Shown in pieces: positions 16,382 to 26,085 of a stretch of DNA of 64,000 bases (positions are counted from its first letter, which is position 1; each line of letters begins with the position of its first letter). The notes beneath the pieces were generated by a model, which saw only the letters and a list, made by a program, of their open reading frames with translations, made no database searches and had not been told where the DNA came from. The position numbers and the translations under genes were made by a program. Source of the stretch: Acidobacteriota bacterium (lineage in GTDB: Bacteria; Acidobacteriota; Holophagae; Holophagales; Holophagaceae); NCBI GenBank assembly GCA_016213735.1, contig JACQZU010000021.1:235851-299850 (forward strand), in the 5' to 3' direction.

Positions 16382-18697
16382 ATGCAGCCGTCCGTGGGCA
16401 CCCAGATCGGCCCGTACCGCATCGTGCAACACCTGGGCAAGGGAGGCATGGGAGAGGTCCACGTCGGGTACGACGAGCGGTTGGACCGCAAGGTGGCCCT
16501 CAAGAGCATTCGTCCGGACCACCGCCCCAACCCCGAGAGCAAGCATCGATTCCTGCGCGAGGCGCGAATCCTCTCCCAGCTGGATCATCCGAACATCTGC
16601 CAGATCTTCGAGTACTTCGAGGAGGAGGGAATCGACTTCCTCGTGCTGGAACTGATCCAGGGCCAGAGCCTCGCCAGTGGTCCGGCCAAGACCATGGATT
16701 TCGCTCGGAAGCTGGACATTGCCGCCCAGATCGCCTCGGCCCTCGTGGCCGCCCACGAGAAGGGCATCGTCCACCGAGACCTGAAGCCCGACAACGTCAT
16801 GCTCACCGCCAAGGGCGAGGTGAAAGTCCTGGACTTCGGCCTATCGCGCCTCCACCAGGAGGAACCCCCGGGCCCGGCCCAGGCAGCGCCCCCGGGCCAG
16901 CTTTCCTGGGGCCCGGAGGACGATTCGGTTGCCACGGGTTTCGCCCAGGAGGAGGGGACCCTCCTGGCTCCGGGAGAACCGAGGGGAGGATCTTCGTCGG
17001 GCAAGCTCACGCGGATGGGAGCCATCATGGGCACCCCTGGGCAGATGAGCCCCGAGCAGGCCCGGGGAGAAGAGGCCACCACCGCGAGCGACGTCTACTC
17101 CTTCGGGCTCCTCCTGCAGGAACTCTTCACCGGCAATCCTCCCCAGGACCCCAGCCTGGGCCGCGCGATGCTCCTGATGCTGGGTTCCTCTGGAGTGACC
17201 CTGCCCCTGAAGGGGATCGACCCCGACCTGGCGGCCCTCATCACGAGGATGGAGTCCCTGGCCCCAGCGGCCAGGCCCTCGGCGGTGGACGTGGCGGAGA
17301 GGATCGATTGGATCCGGGCGAAGCCCCTACGAAGAAGGAAAAAGGTTCTTTCCATCGCAGCGATCGCTCTGGTCGCGGTGTTCGGGGTGGTCATGGCCTT
17401 CCAGGCTGCCCGGATCTCCAGGGCGGAGAGGGCCGCCAAGTGGGAGGCGGAAACCGCCAAGCAGGTCTCCGAGTTCCTGACAGGACTGTTCAAGGTGTCC
17501 GATCCGGGCGAGGCCCGGGGGAGCACCATCACCGCCCGGGAGTTGCTCGATGCCGGGGCCGCGAGGATTTCGAGCGAGCTGCGTGAGCAGCCGCTGGTCC
17601 AATCCAGGCTCATGGACACCATGGGGACCGTCTACTGGCGCCTGGGGCTCTACCCCCAGGCTCAGCCCCTGCTCGAAAAGGCCGTCCGTGGCTTCGAAGC
17701 CACCCTTGGCCCGGACCATCCAGAGGTTGCCGCGGGCCTGAACCACCTGGGAAACCTCTACTGCGACCAGGGGAGGTATGTTCTCGCGGAACCGCTGTAC
17801 TTGAGGGGCCTCCGCATCCTCGAGAAGTCTGGGCGGAAGGACCACCCCGACATGGCGATGAACCTGGGCCACCTGGGAAGCCTCTACGACGACAAGGGAG
17901 AATACTCCCGGGCCGAGCCCTTCATCCGCCGCAGCCTGGAGCTCTGGGAAAGGACCAAGGGTCCCGAGCATCCGCTCGTGGCCATCGCCCTGTCCAACCT
18001 CGCCATCAACGCCTGGCGCCAGGGACGGTACCCGGAGGCCGAGGGGCACTACCTGAGGAGCCTCAGGATCCGGGAAAAGGCCCTGGGCCCGGATCACCTG
18101 GACGTGGCCCAGTCCCAGATGAACCTGGCCACCCTCTACACGGGGATGGGGCGCCACCAGGATGCCGAGAAGCTCCTGCTCCAGAGTCAGAAGATCCAGG
18201 AGAGGACCCTGGGCCCGGACCACCCCATCGTGGCCCGGGCCCTCCTCAACCTTGCGGGGTGCTACCTCCAGCAAAACAAATGGAAGGAGGCCGAAGCCCT
18301 CACGAGGCGTTGCCTGGCCATCCGTGAGAAGGCCCTTGGGCCTGAGCACCCCGATGTGGGGCAGGCCCTCGGCGGCCTTGGGGTGCTGGCCACCTTCCAG
18401 GGGCGACTCCTCGAGGCGGAGCACCTCCTGAAGTCCAGCCTCCGGATCCTGGAGAAGGCCCTCGGTCCCGGGCATCCTGAGGTGGCCGAGTGCCTCTACA
18501 ACCTTGCCTGCGTGAACGCCAAACAGCACCGCAGGGGAGAAGCCGTGGCCCTGCTCCGGCGGGCGCTCCCCGGAGGGGCCTCCTCCGCCTGGAAGCAGGG
18601 GCTGCGCCAGGACCCGGACCTGCTGCCCCTCAAGGGGTACCCGGACTTCGAACGCCTCCTGGCGGAGGCCGAGGGCGTGAAGCGCCGGGTTCCCTGA
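16382..18697 (+). CDS. Transmembrane Ser/Thr protein kinase with C-terminal TPR array
   Basis: 771 aa PknB-type kinase. Gly loop LGKGGMGEV, catalytic Lys41 (VALKSI), HRDLKPDN with Asp133, DFG Asp151, and an activation-segment end GTPGQMSPEQARGEE (Gly replaces the usual Tyr of GTPxYMSPEQ). A roughly 40-residue Pro/Gly-rich insert sits between DFG and GTP. A transmembrane segment follows at about 321-343 (SIAAIALVAVFGVVMAF). The extracytoplasmic part, 344-771, is at least seven TPR-like repeats of the kinesin-light-chain type with the recurring phrase LGPDHP. Such fusions are frequent in acidobacteria and planctomycetes; substrates unknown. The FHA kinase at 7772-9301 is a conceivable reader. 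Confidence 0.92.
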   Translation: MQPSVGTQIGPYRIVQHLGKGGMGEVHVGYDERLDRKVALKSIRPDHRPNPESKHRFLREARILSQLDHPNICQIFEYFEEEGIDFLVLELIQGQSLASGPAKTMDFARKLDIAAQIASALVAAHEKGIVHRDLKPDNVMLTAKGEVKVLDFGLSRLHQEEPPGPAQAAPPGQLSWGPEDDSVATGFAQEEGTLLAPGEPRGGSSSGKLTRMGAIMGTPGQMSPEQARGEEATTASDVYSFGLLLQELFTGNPPQDPSLGRAMLLMLGSSGVTLPLKGIDPDLAALITRMESLAPAARPSAVDVAERIDWIRAKPLRRRKKVLSIAAIALVAVFGVVMAFQAARISRAERAAKWEAETAKQVSEFLTGLFKVSDPGEARGSTITARELLDAGAARISSELREQPLVQSRLMDTMGTVYWRLGLYPQAQPLLEKAVRGFEATLGPDHPEVAAGLNHLGNLYCDQGRYVLAEPLYLRGLRILEKSGRKDHPDMAMNLGHLGSLYDDKGEYSRAEPFIRRSLELWERTKGPEHPLVAIALSNLAINAWRQGRYPEAEGHYLRSLRIREKALGPDHLDVAQSQMNLATLYTGMGRHQDAEKLLLQSQKIQERTLGPDHPIVARALLNLAGCYLQQNKWKEAEALTRRCLAIREKALGPEHPDVGQALGGLGVLATFQGRLLEAEHLLKSSLRILEKALGPGHPEVAECLYNLACVNAKQHRRGEAVALLRRALPGGASSAWKQGLRQDPDLLPLKGYPDFERLLAEAEGVKRRVP

Positions 18698-18704
18698 CGG
18701 GCCG

Positions 18705-18720
18705 CAGGCCTTCGGGCCTG
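18705..18720. terminator. Hairpin with UUCG loop between convergent genes
   Basis: CAGGCC, TTCG, GGCCTG form a 6 bp stem with a UUCG tetraloop, located between the convergent kinase and acyl-CoA ligase genes. It can serve both directions. There is no T-tract, so termination is only probable. Confidence 0.45.
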
Positions 18721-18727
18721 GTCGGGC

Positions 18728-20422
18728 TCAGCTCCCTCCCTTGGCCGCGGCCATCTTGGCGAGTTCCCTTTCGCGGAGATCCTTCCGAAGGATTTTCATC
18801 ATGCTGCTCTTGGGTAGTTCCGGGATGAACTCGATCAGTTTGGGAACCTTGTAGGCCGCCAGGCTCTCCTTGCAGAAGTGGCGGATCTCGTCTTCCTCGG
18901 CACTGGCGCCGGGGCGCAGCACGATGAAGGATTTGACAGCCTCGCCGCAGCGCTCGTCGGGCACCCCGATGGTGGCGGCCTCCAGGACGGCGGGATGCCC
19001 CGTGAGGACGTTGTCCACCTCGTCGGGGTAGACGTTGTAGCCCCCGGCCAGGATCATGTCCTTTTTGCGGCCCACGATGAAGGTGTAGCCGTCCTCGTCC
19101 ACGCGGGCCAGGTCGCCGGTGTGCATCCAGCCGTTCTCCAGGACCTTGGCGGTCTCGTCGGGGCGCTGCCAATAGCCCTGCATGACCTGGGGGCCCTTCA
19201 CGCAGAGCTCCCCTTCCTGGCCGACGCCCAGCTCGGTGACTCCGTCCTCCTTGTCCACGATCTTCATGTCCGTGCCGGGCACCGGGACGCCGACGGAGCC
19301 TGCCTTGCGGAGCCCGTGGAGGGGATTGACGTGGGTGACCGGGGAAGTCTCGGTCATCCCGAAGCCTTCCGTGATCTTGCCGCCCGTGAGTTCCTCAAAG
19401 CGGCGCAGGGTCTCCACCGCCAGGGGTGCGGAACCCGAGAAGCAGGCCTTCACGCTGGCGACGTCGCTGGACTGCAGGCCGGGGTAGTTGTTGATGGCCG
19501 TGAAGAGCGCGGGAACGGCGGGGAAGATGGACACGCGGTACTTCTTGATGCTGTCCACGAGGTCCTTGATGTCTCGGGGATTGGGCACGGTGATGATCTG
19601 GGCTCCGATGGCGATGGGCCAGAGCATGGAGACGGTCATGCCGAAGACGTGGAAGTAGGGCAGGCAGGCCAGCAGGACCTCCTCGCCGGGCTTCATGGTG
19701 GGGAACCATATCTCCGCCTGCTGGACGTTTGCGGAGAGGTTCCGGTGGGTGAGCACCGCCCCCTTGGAGACGCCGGTGGTGCCGCCGGTGTACTGGAGGA
19801 GGGCCGGGTGGTCCATGGGGATCTCGGGCCGCGGGGGGGCCGGGGCTTCCTCCTCCGCGAGCTCCTTGAAGAAGTGGACGCCCTTCTCCCGGGGCACCTT
19901 CACGTACTGGTTCGTCTTCTTGAGCTTGAGGGGGGCCAGGAAATTCAGGGGGAAGGGCAGGTAGTCGGGAATGGAGCTGACCACCACGTGCTTCACCCCC
20001 ACCTTGTTCATCATGCCCCGCAGCTTGTACCACCAGAGGAAGTCCAGGGTCACCACCACCGACACCCCGGAATCGTTGAAGTGATGCTCCAGTTCCCGTT
20101 CCATGTAGAGCGGGTTGGTGTTCACCACCTGGGCGCCCAGCTTGAGGGTGGCCATGTAGGCGATGACGCTCTGGGGAAGGTTGGGCAGCCACAGGGCCAC
20201 CCTGGAGTTCACCCCGACTCCCAGGTTCGAGAGTCCGGTGGCGAAGCGGTCCACCTGGTCCTTCAACTGGGCGTAGGTGAGGGTCTTCCCCTTGAGGGTG
20301 ACGGCTGGGCGATCGGGCCACTTCCCCGCGCTGCGTTCGAAGATGTCCACCAGGTTCAGGTCCTGCAGGGCCAGGTCCGGGGGGACCCCCTGGTCGTAGT
20401 GCTTGGTCCAGATGCGTTCCAT
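18728..20422 (-). CDS. fadD: Long-chain fatty acid-CoA ligase
   Basis: Adenylate-forming enzyme activating fatty acids to acyl-CoA for beta-oxidation or lipid synthesis, membrane-associated; 564 aa. Motifs: YTGGTTGVSKGAVLTHRNL (P-loop), EGFGMTETSP, and the hinge/adenylate motifs GWMHTGDLARVDEDGY and GRKKDMILAGGYNVYP; the C-terminal catalytic Lys is in PKSSMMKILRKDLR. ATG 20420-20422 has GGAGG 4 bases upstream. It stands alone, divergent from the beta-barrel gene. Confidence 0.93.
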   Translation of the reverse strand: MERIWTKHYDQGVPPDLALQDLNLVDIFERSAGKWPDRPAVTLKGKTLTYAQLKDQVDRFATGLSNLGVGVNSRVALWLPNLPQSVIAYMATLKLGAQVVNTNPLYMERELEHHFNDSGVSVVVTLDFLWWYKLRGMMNKVGVKHVVVSSIPDYLPFPLNFLAPLKLKKTNQYVKVPREKGVHFFKELAEEEAPAPPRPEIPMDHPALLQYTGGTTGVSKGAVLTHRNLSANVQQAEIWFPTMKPGEEVLLACLPYFHVFGMTVSMLWPIAIGAQIITVPNPRDIKDLVDSIKKYRVSIFPAVPALFTAINNYPGLQSSDVASVKACFSGSAPLAVETLRRFEELTGGKITEGFGMTETSPVTHVNPLHGLRKAGSVGVPVPGTDMKIVDKEDGVTELGVGQEGELCVKGPQVMQGYWQRPDETAKVLENGWMHTGDLARVDEDGYTFIVGRKKDMILAGGYNVYPDEVDNVLTGHPAVLEAATIGVPDERCGEAVKSFIVLRPGASAEEDEIRHFCKESLAAYKVPKLIEFIPELPKSSMMKILRKDLRERELAKMAAAKGGS

Positions 20423-20615
20423 GAAGCCTCCGGAAGCGGAGTTGTGGTGTCCCAGGCGGGCGGCCCTGCGACCCGCGGGGGCGGGCGGAGTGCCGTATGT
20501 CACGGATAGGAGGAGCTTCATGATTATGCACGGCAGCGGCCAGCCTGTCCCCCACCGCACCGACGGGGAGGCCTCGCGTCCTTGCCCTGGGGCCCGGCTT
20601 GGTGAAAATGGTCGA

Positions 20616-21674
20616 ATGGGCCTCCGGCATCTCTTCGGGACTCTGATGGCCGCCGCATCCTGGGCCCAGGAACCGGCCTACTTCACCGAGGAGAAGGCCC
20701 ACTGGTGGCGCCCCCAGGGGGAGCTCCGGCTCCGGGCGGACCGATTCCGTTCGGATGAGTACCCAAGCGAGGGATTCGACCGGGCCGGGGTCCGCCTCCG
20801 CCTCGGCTGGGCCTGGGAGTGGTCCTGGGGCCGGGCGGTGCTGGCCAGCCGGCATGCCGCCGGCAACGACCCGCGGAGCCTCAACCGGGCCCGATACGAT
20901 CAGGAACCCTCCAACGGGAATTGGATCGAGACGGCCCGCCTCGATTTCTTCACCGGCGGAGATGGGGGCTTCGCCACCCTGCGCCTGGGCCTGCAGGACA
21001 ATCCCCTCCTCAGCCACCAAAGCGTGTGGGACCCCGACCTCAGTCTCACCGGGGCGTCCCTGCTGGCCTCGATGCGCCACGAAGGCCTGGGCCTCCAGGA
21101 GGCGGGCCTCCGGGCCGCCGTCGGCCGGGTTCGGAGCTTTCCGGGATGGGACCTGGACCTTTCGGCGGGGCAGGCGGTGGTTCGGTGGGACTGGGAGCCC
21201 ACGGCCTGGACCCTTCACGCCGGGCGCTGGGAGCTTCGCTGGACCGGAGACCTCCATCGATTCCGGCCCGTTCCGGGGGGCAAGGCCGGGCAGCGTCAGA
21301 AGCTCACCCTCGACACCGCCGGGGCCGGGTTCGTCTGGCAAACGCTCCATCCCCTCGAACTGCGCTGGATCCGCCAGCGCAACCCCGACACCGCTTCGGA
21401 CGGCGAGGAGTTCCAGGTCTTCCTGGGAGGCCGGCGGCGCCCCTGGATCCCCCAGGTGGGTTACGTTTGGCAGCGCTTCGGACCCACGGGAACCCTCCCC
21501 CCCGTGAACGGGGACGAATGGTGGTGGATCGCCAACGCCAAGGGTCCCCGCTGGCTCCTGGCCCTGCCCCTCCCCAGGGGCTGGCTGCTCCAGGCGACCA
21601 CCATGCGCCACCTCTGGCTCAAGGACGGGGAAACCATCACGCGCAGCACGGTGAGCCTCACCAAGCGGTTCTGA
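20616..21674 (+). CDS. Putative outer-membrane beta-barrel protein
   Basis: 352 aa, no family recognised. A short signal peptide (MGLRHLFGTLMAAASWA, cleaved before QEP) is followed by alternating amphipathic strands rich in Trp/Arg/Leu (GELRLRADRF, VRLRLGWAWEWSW, ARLDFFTGG, TARSTVS-type turns), ending STVSLTKRF with a C-terminal Phe as in outer-membrane barrels. It resembles alginate-export/porin-like proteins only in this general pattern. ATG 20616 gives the signal peptide but has a poor ribosome site. A second in-frame ATG at 20520 has a perfect AGGAGG but adds 32 hydrophilic residues before the signal, so the start is uncertain. Confidence 0.6.
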   Translation: MGLRHLFGTLMAAASWAQEPAYFTEEKAHWWRPQGELRLRADRFRSDEYPSEGFDRAGVRLRLGWAWEWSWGRAVLASRHAAGNDPRSLNRARYDQEPSNGNWIETARLDFFTGGDGGFATLRLGLQDNPLLSHQSVWDPDLSLTGASLLASMRHEGLGLQEAGLRAAVGRVRSFPGWDLDLSAGQAVVRWDWEPTAWTLHAGRWELRWTGDLHRFRPVPGGKAGQRQKLTLDTAGAGFVWQTLHPLELRWIRQRNPDTASDGEEFQVFLGGRRRPWIPQVGYVWQRFGPTGTLPPVNGDEWWWIANAKGPRWLLALPLPRGWLLQATTMRHLWLKDGETITRSTVSLTKRF

Positions 21675-22050
21675 TCCCGGCGCATACGCCGAAGGGCGTC
21701 TCCACCCCGGATCCGGGCGACCCCCGCCCGGCCCGATCCTGGAACCCACCCTTCTCCGGACCCCCAGTGTCCCTGGCGAACCGATGGCATCCTTCGGGAT
21801 CGGAAGGGCATTCCCTGGGTGGCCGAATCCTGGAAGGGGGGCCTGAAAAAGATCACTTTGCAGACCCAGAAGGCGACTATAGTACCTGCCTGAACCCCCC
21901 CAATACGTCCCCTGGACGGATGTGGTCCATGTGCACGCACCTGGAACGCCCTCAACGGGGAAACCCCCCTGGACCCGGTCCGCCCGGGCGGAGGATCTCA
22001 AGGCCGTGCCGCGCCCTTCATCGCCTTGCCCCCCCCTCCAGGAGAACACC
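21675..22050. other. Intergenic region before the poly-Gly surface protein
   Basis: 376 bases with no supported gene. A candidate promoter lies at 21856-21883; downstream of it the leader to the ATG is about 160 bases, with no riboswitch core that I recognise. AGGAGA at 22040-22045 is the ribosome site. Confidence 0.45.
21856..21883 (+). promoter_or_regulatory. Candidate promoter for the 22051 gene
   Basis: CTTTGC (21856-21861), a 16-base spacer and TATAGT (21878-21883) form a sigma70-like pair in a locally AT-richer patch. The -35 match is weak. Confidence 0.4.
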
Positions 22051-23169
22051 ATGAGATTACGCAGCCTTCGAAATCCTCCCCCCCTTTTCAACCTACTGCT
22101 GGCCTCCCCCTTGATTCTCATGCCCTGCTGCGGCGGCGGCGGAGGCGGTGGGGGTGCGGCTCCGGGGCCGAGCAACGTCGCGCCCAGCATCAGCACCCAT
22201 CCCTCCAATCAGATCGTCGAGAAGGGCGGCAGCGCGGCCTTTTCCGTGGTCGCCTCCGGCACCCCGGCGCCCTCCTACCAGTGGACGAAGAACGGCGTCG
22301 CCCTCTCCGGGGCCAACCTCAGCACGCTCAGCATTCCGAATGCGCAGGCCGCCGACCGGGCGACCTACGCGGTCCAGGCCTCCAACAGCGCGGGCAGCGT
22401 GACCTCCAACCCCGCCACCCTCACGGTCCACGATCTGTATGACGATTTCCTGGCCGGAGACGGCAAGTGGTCCTTCCTCTACTGCAACCGCTCCATCACC
22501 AACCATGCCCTGACCATGGTCTCCACGGACGCCACGGCCCAGTCGGTGGCCTCCTCCGCGTCCTTCCCCACGCCCATCCCCGTCCCGTGGATGATGAAGG
22601 GGGATGTGGCGATCCTCAACGGGGGACTCTACACCGGGATCTCCGTGGGTCTCGACGACAGCGGTTCTCTCTACGCCATCCAGTACATGTGGTGCGCCCT
22701 GGTGGGGAATTCGACCACCACGAACTGGATCTGGCTCTGGTGGGTCCCGACCCTCACGAACAGCTGGCTGCCCTGGGACAGCACCTGCAAGGGCTACTCG
22801 AGCGCCATCACCACCACCCAGATGAACAGCCTCGAGCTGAGCCTGGACGCCAGCAAGCGATGCACCATGAAGGTGAACGGCAACGCCCTCCTCAACAGCC
22901 ACGACGCGGTCCTGCAGATGCAGAGCACCGTGGGGAAGACCCTCAACGTGACCGCCAAGCTGATGAAGCTGCGGGGCGCCAACGCCACCACCACCACCTG
23001 GGACCGCATCGTGTTCTCCGGCCAGGGCGCGGGCTTCGTGGCGGAGCCGATGAGGCTTCAGCCCCCGCCTCCTCCGACCGGGAAGGATCTCCAGGACCTG
23101 GTCGAACGCCTGGAAACGGGTGAAACACCCACGCTCAAGGAACTCCTCGAACGGAGGGGCGGGCGCTAG
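22051..23169 (+). CDS. Exported Ig-like domain protein with poly-Gly linker, probable lipoprotein
   Basis: 372 aa. The signal sequence ends SPLILMPCC and is followed directly by eight glycines, an arrangement typical of lipidated Cys plus flexible linker, although the lipobox (LMPC) is not canonical. Residues about 45-125 are an immunoglobulin-like domain (PSISTHPSNQIVEKGGSAAF, SYQWTKNGVALSGANL, YAVQASNSAGSVTSNPATLTV). Residues 130-340 look like a jelly-roll/LamG-like beta domain with no assigned family. The tail is Pro-rich and then charged (KDLQDLVERLETGE). A poly-Gly lipoprotein with a comparable N-terminus lies at 61502-62122. The function may be surface adhesion or ligand binding; not established. 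Confidence 0.7.
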   Translation: MRLRSLRNPPPLFNLLLASPLILMPCCGGGGGGGGAAPGPSNVAPSISTHPSNQIVEKGGSAAFSVVASGTPAPSYQWTKNGVALSGANLSTLSIPNAQAADRATYAVQASNSAGSVTSNPATLTVHDLYDDFLAGDGKWSFLYCNRSITNHALTMVSTDATAQSVASSASFPTPIPVPWMMKGDVAILNGGLYTGISVGLDDSGSLYAIQYMWCALVGNSTTTNWIWLWWVPTLTNSWLPWDSTCKGYSSAITTTQMNSLELSLDASKRCTMKVNGNALLNSHDAVLQMQSTVGKTLNVTAKLMKLRGANATTTTWDRIVFSGQGAGFVAEPMRLQPPPPPTGKDLQDLVERLETGETPTLKELLERRGGR

Positions 23170-23300
23170 CGCTCCCCCGACCCATCACCCATCACGCTTC
23201 CCCGGACCAGGGTCCAAGGCACCTGCTGGGGACCATGGGTCCGGGGTGGTCATGAGTCCGTGTCGGGGAGGCCCGGCGGGACACCTCCTCCCCGGCCCTT

Positions 23301-25346
23301 TCAACCACCGCCCAGGGGCAGGCTCAGCACGAAGCGTGCTCCGTCGGATGCCACCGGGTCCAGTCGCAGGTCCCCCCCCAGGCTTCGGGCGAGCCGTCGG
23401 CAGAGGGCCAGCCCAAGCCCTACGCCGGGGGCGCTCCGGGCCGCCTGGCTGGAGGACTTCCGGAAGGGCTTGAAGAGGCTGCGCCGCTCCCCCGGTGGAA
23501 TGCCGGGGCCGTGGTCCCGCAGGGCCAGTTCCAGGCGCTCCCCGGCCAGGCCGGCCTGGAGCCTCAGGATCCGGAGCGGGCCGGCGGCTGCGTACTTGCA
23601 GGCGTTGTCCACCAGGTTGAAGAGGATCTGCTCCACCACCGAAGCATCGGTGCGAAGCCTTGCCCCCTCCATTCCTTCTGCGGCCTCCAGAACCAGGGCC
23701 AGGCCCGCCTGGTCCGCGCGCTGGGAGAGACGCTCCATGCAGCGTTCCAGGAGTTCCTTCGCGCCCATGACCTCCAGATCCGCCCGGGCCCGGCCAGCCT
23801 CCAGGCGGGCGTAGGAGAGCACGTTCTTCACGAGGTGATCCAGGCGATCGGATTCGGAGACCAGGGTGCCCAGAAGGATCCTGCGTTCCGCGGCGTCCGG
23901 GACCATGTCCTTCCACAACAGCTCCGCGTACATCCGGAAGGTGGTGAGGGGCGTGCGAAGTTCGTGGGTCACGGCCGAGACGAAGGCCCCGCGCCGTTCA
24001 CCCAGGGCCAGGGCCTGGTGCAGCACCAGGGCTCCGGCCAGGCCCGCCAGGAGGGCGCAGGCCCATCCGAACAGGAGCGCCACACGCACCGTGGAGGGCG
24101 GAACCCCTTCCTCGGGCGGGGGTCCCGGGAGCAGGTGCAAGGGCAGCGCCGCCAGGCGCCGACCCTCCTCTCCAGGCCCCGGCGCCGCCGGCCCCAAATC
24201 CGCGCGGGGCAGCAGGTCCTTGACCGATCCGAGCAGCCAGGTCCGGAGGGCGGGCCAGTCCAGCCAGCACCCCTGCAGGTAGCTCCGCCCCTCCACCTCC
24301 ACCTGCCGCAGGAGGATGAGTTGCCCTTGCAGCCAGAGGGGCTGGAGGGCGCCCTCCCCCACGGGCGGGGCGAGGCCCCGAGACGGAAGCACCGCCGGTG
24401 GAGGAGGCTGAGGAAGGGCCGCACCCCCCGCCCGGCCCTCCTCCAGGGTCTCCACGGACCGAGGTGCCCCGCTGGCGACGGGCGCCGCAGCAGCCCGGCC
24501 CTTCGAGGAGAACCGGTCGGCCGCGGCATCGCTCAAGGTTCCAGGCGCCGCTCCGTCCGGGGCAGCCTCCTTGGCCACTTTCTTGGGGAGGGGGGCCGAC
24601 TCGGACTGGGCGAGGACATTCACCAGGGCCTGCTGGGAGCGTCGGGCTTCGAATTCCGAGGCGTTCATGGCGGCCTGTTTTTCGAGCTTGCCCTCGGACA
24701 CGCCTTCGCCCCGGGGTCCTGGGGAGCCCGCGTCCTTGGGTTTGGACGCCTCCGGAGAGGCTTCCGCCGTGGGTCCTGAAGCCGGGGAAGGAGCGGGGGG
24801 GCGGACCTGGGCCAGGGCAGGCGGCTCAGGCGGAGCCGGGGCCCGCCGCCGGCCTTCCACCTCCGGGGCGATGGAGGCCCGGAGCACCGCCGGCTGGAGC
24901 CAAGAAGTCAACTCGGCGAGCCTCCTGACCGCTTCCTCCCCCCCCGGGGGTTCTCTTCCTTCCGCCACCTGCGGTGAGCTGAAGCGGTCCCCCGGGGCCA
25001 CCTGGAAATGGAGGCGGATCATGGGCAGCTCGGCCCCCAGCAGCGGAGAGGCCACCCGAGGCTCCCCGGGGCGAAGCCGCGCGAACATCCGGGTGTAGGC
25101 CCGCTCCGCGGGGTAGTGGGACTGGAAGTGGAAATAGGGCCGCGCATTCTCCCGGGCCACGAGGGGCGCCAGGGCCGAATCCATCCGCCAGAGGGCCAGG
25201 CGCACCCGCTCCTCCAGGGCGGCGCGCCGCTGCATCTGCTGCTCCGTCCGTTCGGCCCGCAGGGCGGCCCGGCTGACCCACCCCATGGCCACAAGGCCCA
25301 GAAGGGCTCCCAGCCCGAAGAGCAGCCAGGCCCGCCAGCGGGTCAC
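23301..25346 (-). CDS. Membrane sensor histidine kinase with long low-complexity sensor region
   Basis: 681 aa. TM1 is residues about 7-28; the periplasmic region to about 425 contains a roughly 170-residue Pro/Ala/Glu-rich stretch (APAPPEPPALAQ, PSPASGPTAEASPEASKPKD). TM2 (VALLFGWACALLAGLAGALV) precedes the kinase core with His461 in THELRTPLTTF, N-box NLVDNACKYA, DHGPGIP and GVGLGLALCRRLA. The start is GTG overlapping the response-regulator stop (GTGA), so the regulator and this kinase form a coupled pair. The disordered sensor insert is unusual; the signal is unknown. It is convergent with the gene at 22051. Confidence 0.9.
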   Translation of the reverse strand: MTRWRAWLLFGLGALLGLVAMGWVSRAALRAERTEQQMQRRAALEERVRLALWRMDSALAPLVARENARPYFHFQSHYPAERAYTRMFARLRPGEPRVASPLLGAELPMIRLHFQVAPGDRFSSPQVAEGREPPGGEEAVRRLAELTSWLQPAVLRASIAPEVEGRRRAPAPPEPPALAQVRPPAPSPASGPTAEASPEASKPKDAGSPGPRGEGVSEGKLEKQAAMNASEFEARRSQQALVNVLAQSESAPLPKKVAKEAAPDGAAPGTLSDAAADRFSSKGRAAAAPVASGAPRSVETLEEGRAGGAALPQPPPPAVLPSRGLAPPVGEGALQPLWLQGQLILLRQVEVEGRSYLQGCWLDWPALRTWLLGSVKDLLPRADLGPAAPGPGEEGRRLAALPLHLLPGPPPEEGVPPSTVRVALLFGWACALLAGLAGALVLHQALALGERRGAFVSAVTHELRTPLTTFRMYAELLWKDMVPDAAERRILLGTLVSESDRLDHLVKNVLSYARLEAGRARADLEVMGAKELLERCMERLSQRADQAGLALVLEAAEGMEGARLRTDASVVEQILFNLVDNACKYAAAGPLRILRLQAGLAGERLELALRDHGPGIPPGERRSLFKPFRKSSSQAARSAPGVGLGLALCRRLARSLGGDLRLDPVASDGARFVLSLPLGGG

Positions 25347-26038
25347 GGATCCTCCGCCTGGAAGAGGTAGCCCCGCCCCCGGAGGGTAAGGATGATGGCG
25401 GGCTGCTGGGGATCGTCGCGCAGCTTTTCCCGCAGCCGGGCGACGTGCATGTCCACCGTGCGGGTCTCCACGGCTTTCGGATTCAGTCTCCAGACGCCGG
25501 CGAGCAGTTCGTCCCGGGTCACCGCCCGGCCCGGGCGCTTCACCAGGAAGGCCAGGAGTTCGGCCTCCTTCTCCGAGAGCGCCGTCCAGCCTCCGTCGGC
25601 GAAGCGGATCTCGCGGCGTCCCAAGTCCAGGATCCCGCCGGGAATTTTCAGCTCCAGCGGCTCCTCGGGCCGGCCCGGCGATCGCCTCAACACGGCCTCG
25701 ATTCGGGCGATCAGCTCCTGGACGCTGAAGGGCTTCACCACGTAGTCGTCCGCCCCCAGGCGCAGCCCCCGCACCCGGTCCGCCTCGTCCCCCCGGGCCG
25801 TGAGGACGATGACGGGCACCGCCGTGGATCGGGAGCGGAGGGCCCGGAGGATGTCGAGGCCCTCGCCCCCCGGCAGCACCAGGTCCAGCAGGAGCAGGTC
25901 GAAGTCCTCCCCCCGGGCCAGGGCGAGGCCCGGTTCGAGGTCCCCGGCCTCCAGCACCTCGAAGCCGTTGAAGCGCAGGGCGTGCAGGATGCCCCGCCGG
26001 ATGCCGGCGTCGTCTTCGATGACGAGGATGCGCTGCAT
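25343..26038 (-). CDS. OmpR/PhoB-family response regulator
   Basis: 231 aa two-domain DNA-binding regulator. Receiver: IEDD acidic pair, phospho-acceptor Asp52 in LLLLDLVLPGGEG, Thr/Ala switch VIVLTARG, Lys in VVKPFS. The C-terminal winged helix has LSEKEAELLAFLVKRPGRAVTRDELLAGVW and VDMHVARLREKL, then RGRGYLF. ATG 26036-26038 begins MQRILVIEDD and has AGGGGA upstream; an in-frame ATG overlapping the upstream gene (26089) lacks a ribosome site. It overlaps the kinase gene by 4 bases. Confidence 0.93.
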   Translation of the reverse strand: MQRILVIEDDAGIRRGILHALRFNGFEVLEAGDLEPGLALARGEDFDLLLLDLVLPGGEGLDILRALRSRSTAVPVIVLTARGDEADRVRGLRLGADDYVVKPFSVQELIARIEAVLRRSPGRPEEPLELKIPGGILDLGRREIRFADGGWTALSEKEAELLAFLVKRPGRAVTRDELLAGVWRLNPKAVETRTVDMHVARLREKLRDDPQQPAIILTLRGRGYLFQAEDP

Positions 26039-26085
26039 GGCGGTCGGGGTCCCCTGGTCCGTTGGAGTGTACGGCAGGGCGGCGT

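Noticed and set aside
19395..22208. Long minus-strand open frame spanning fadD and the beta-barrel gene
   Set aside because: It overlaps fadD in another frame and is antisense to the next gene; composition is typical of a shadow.
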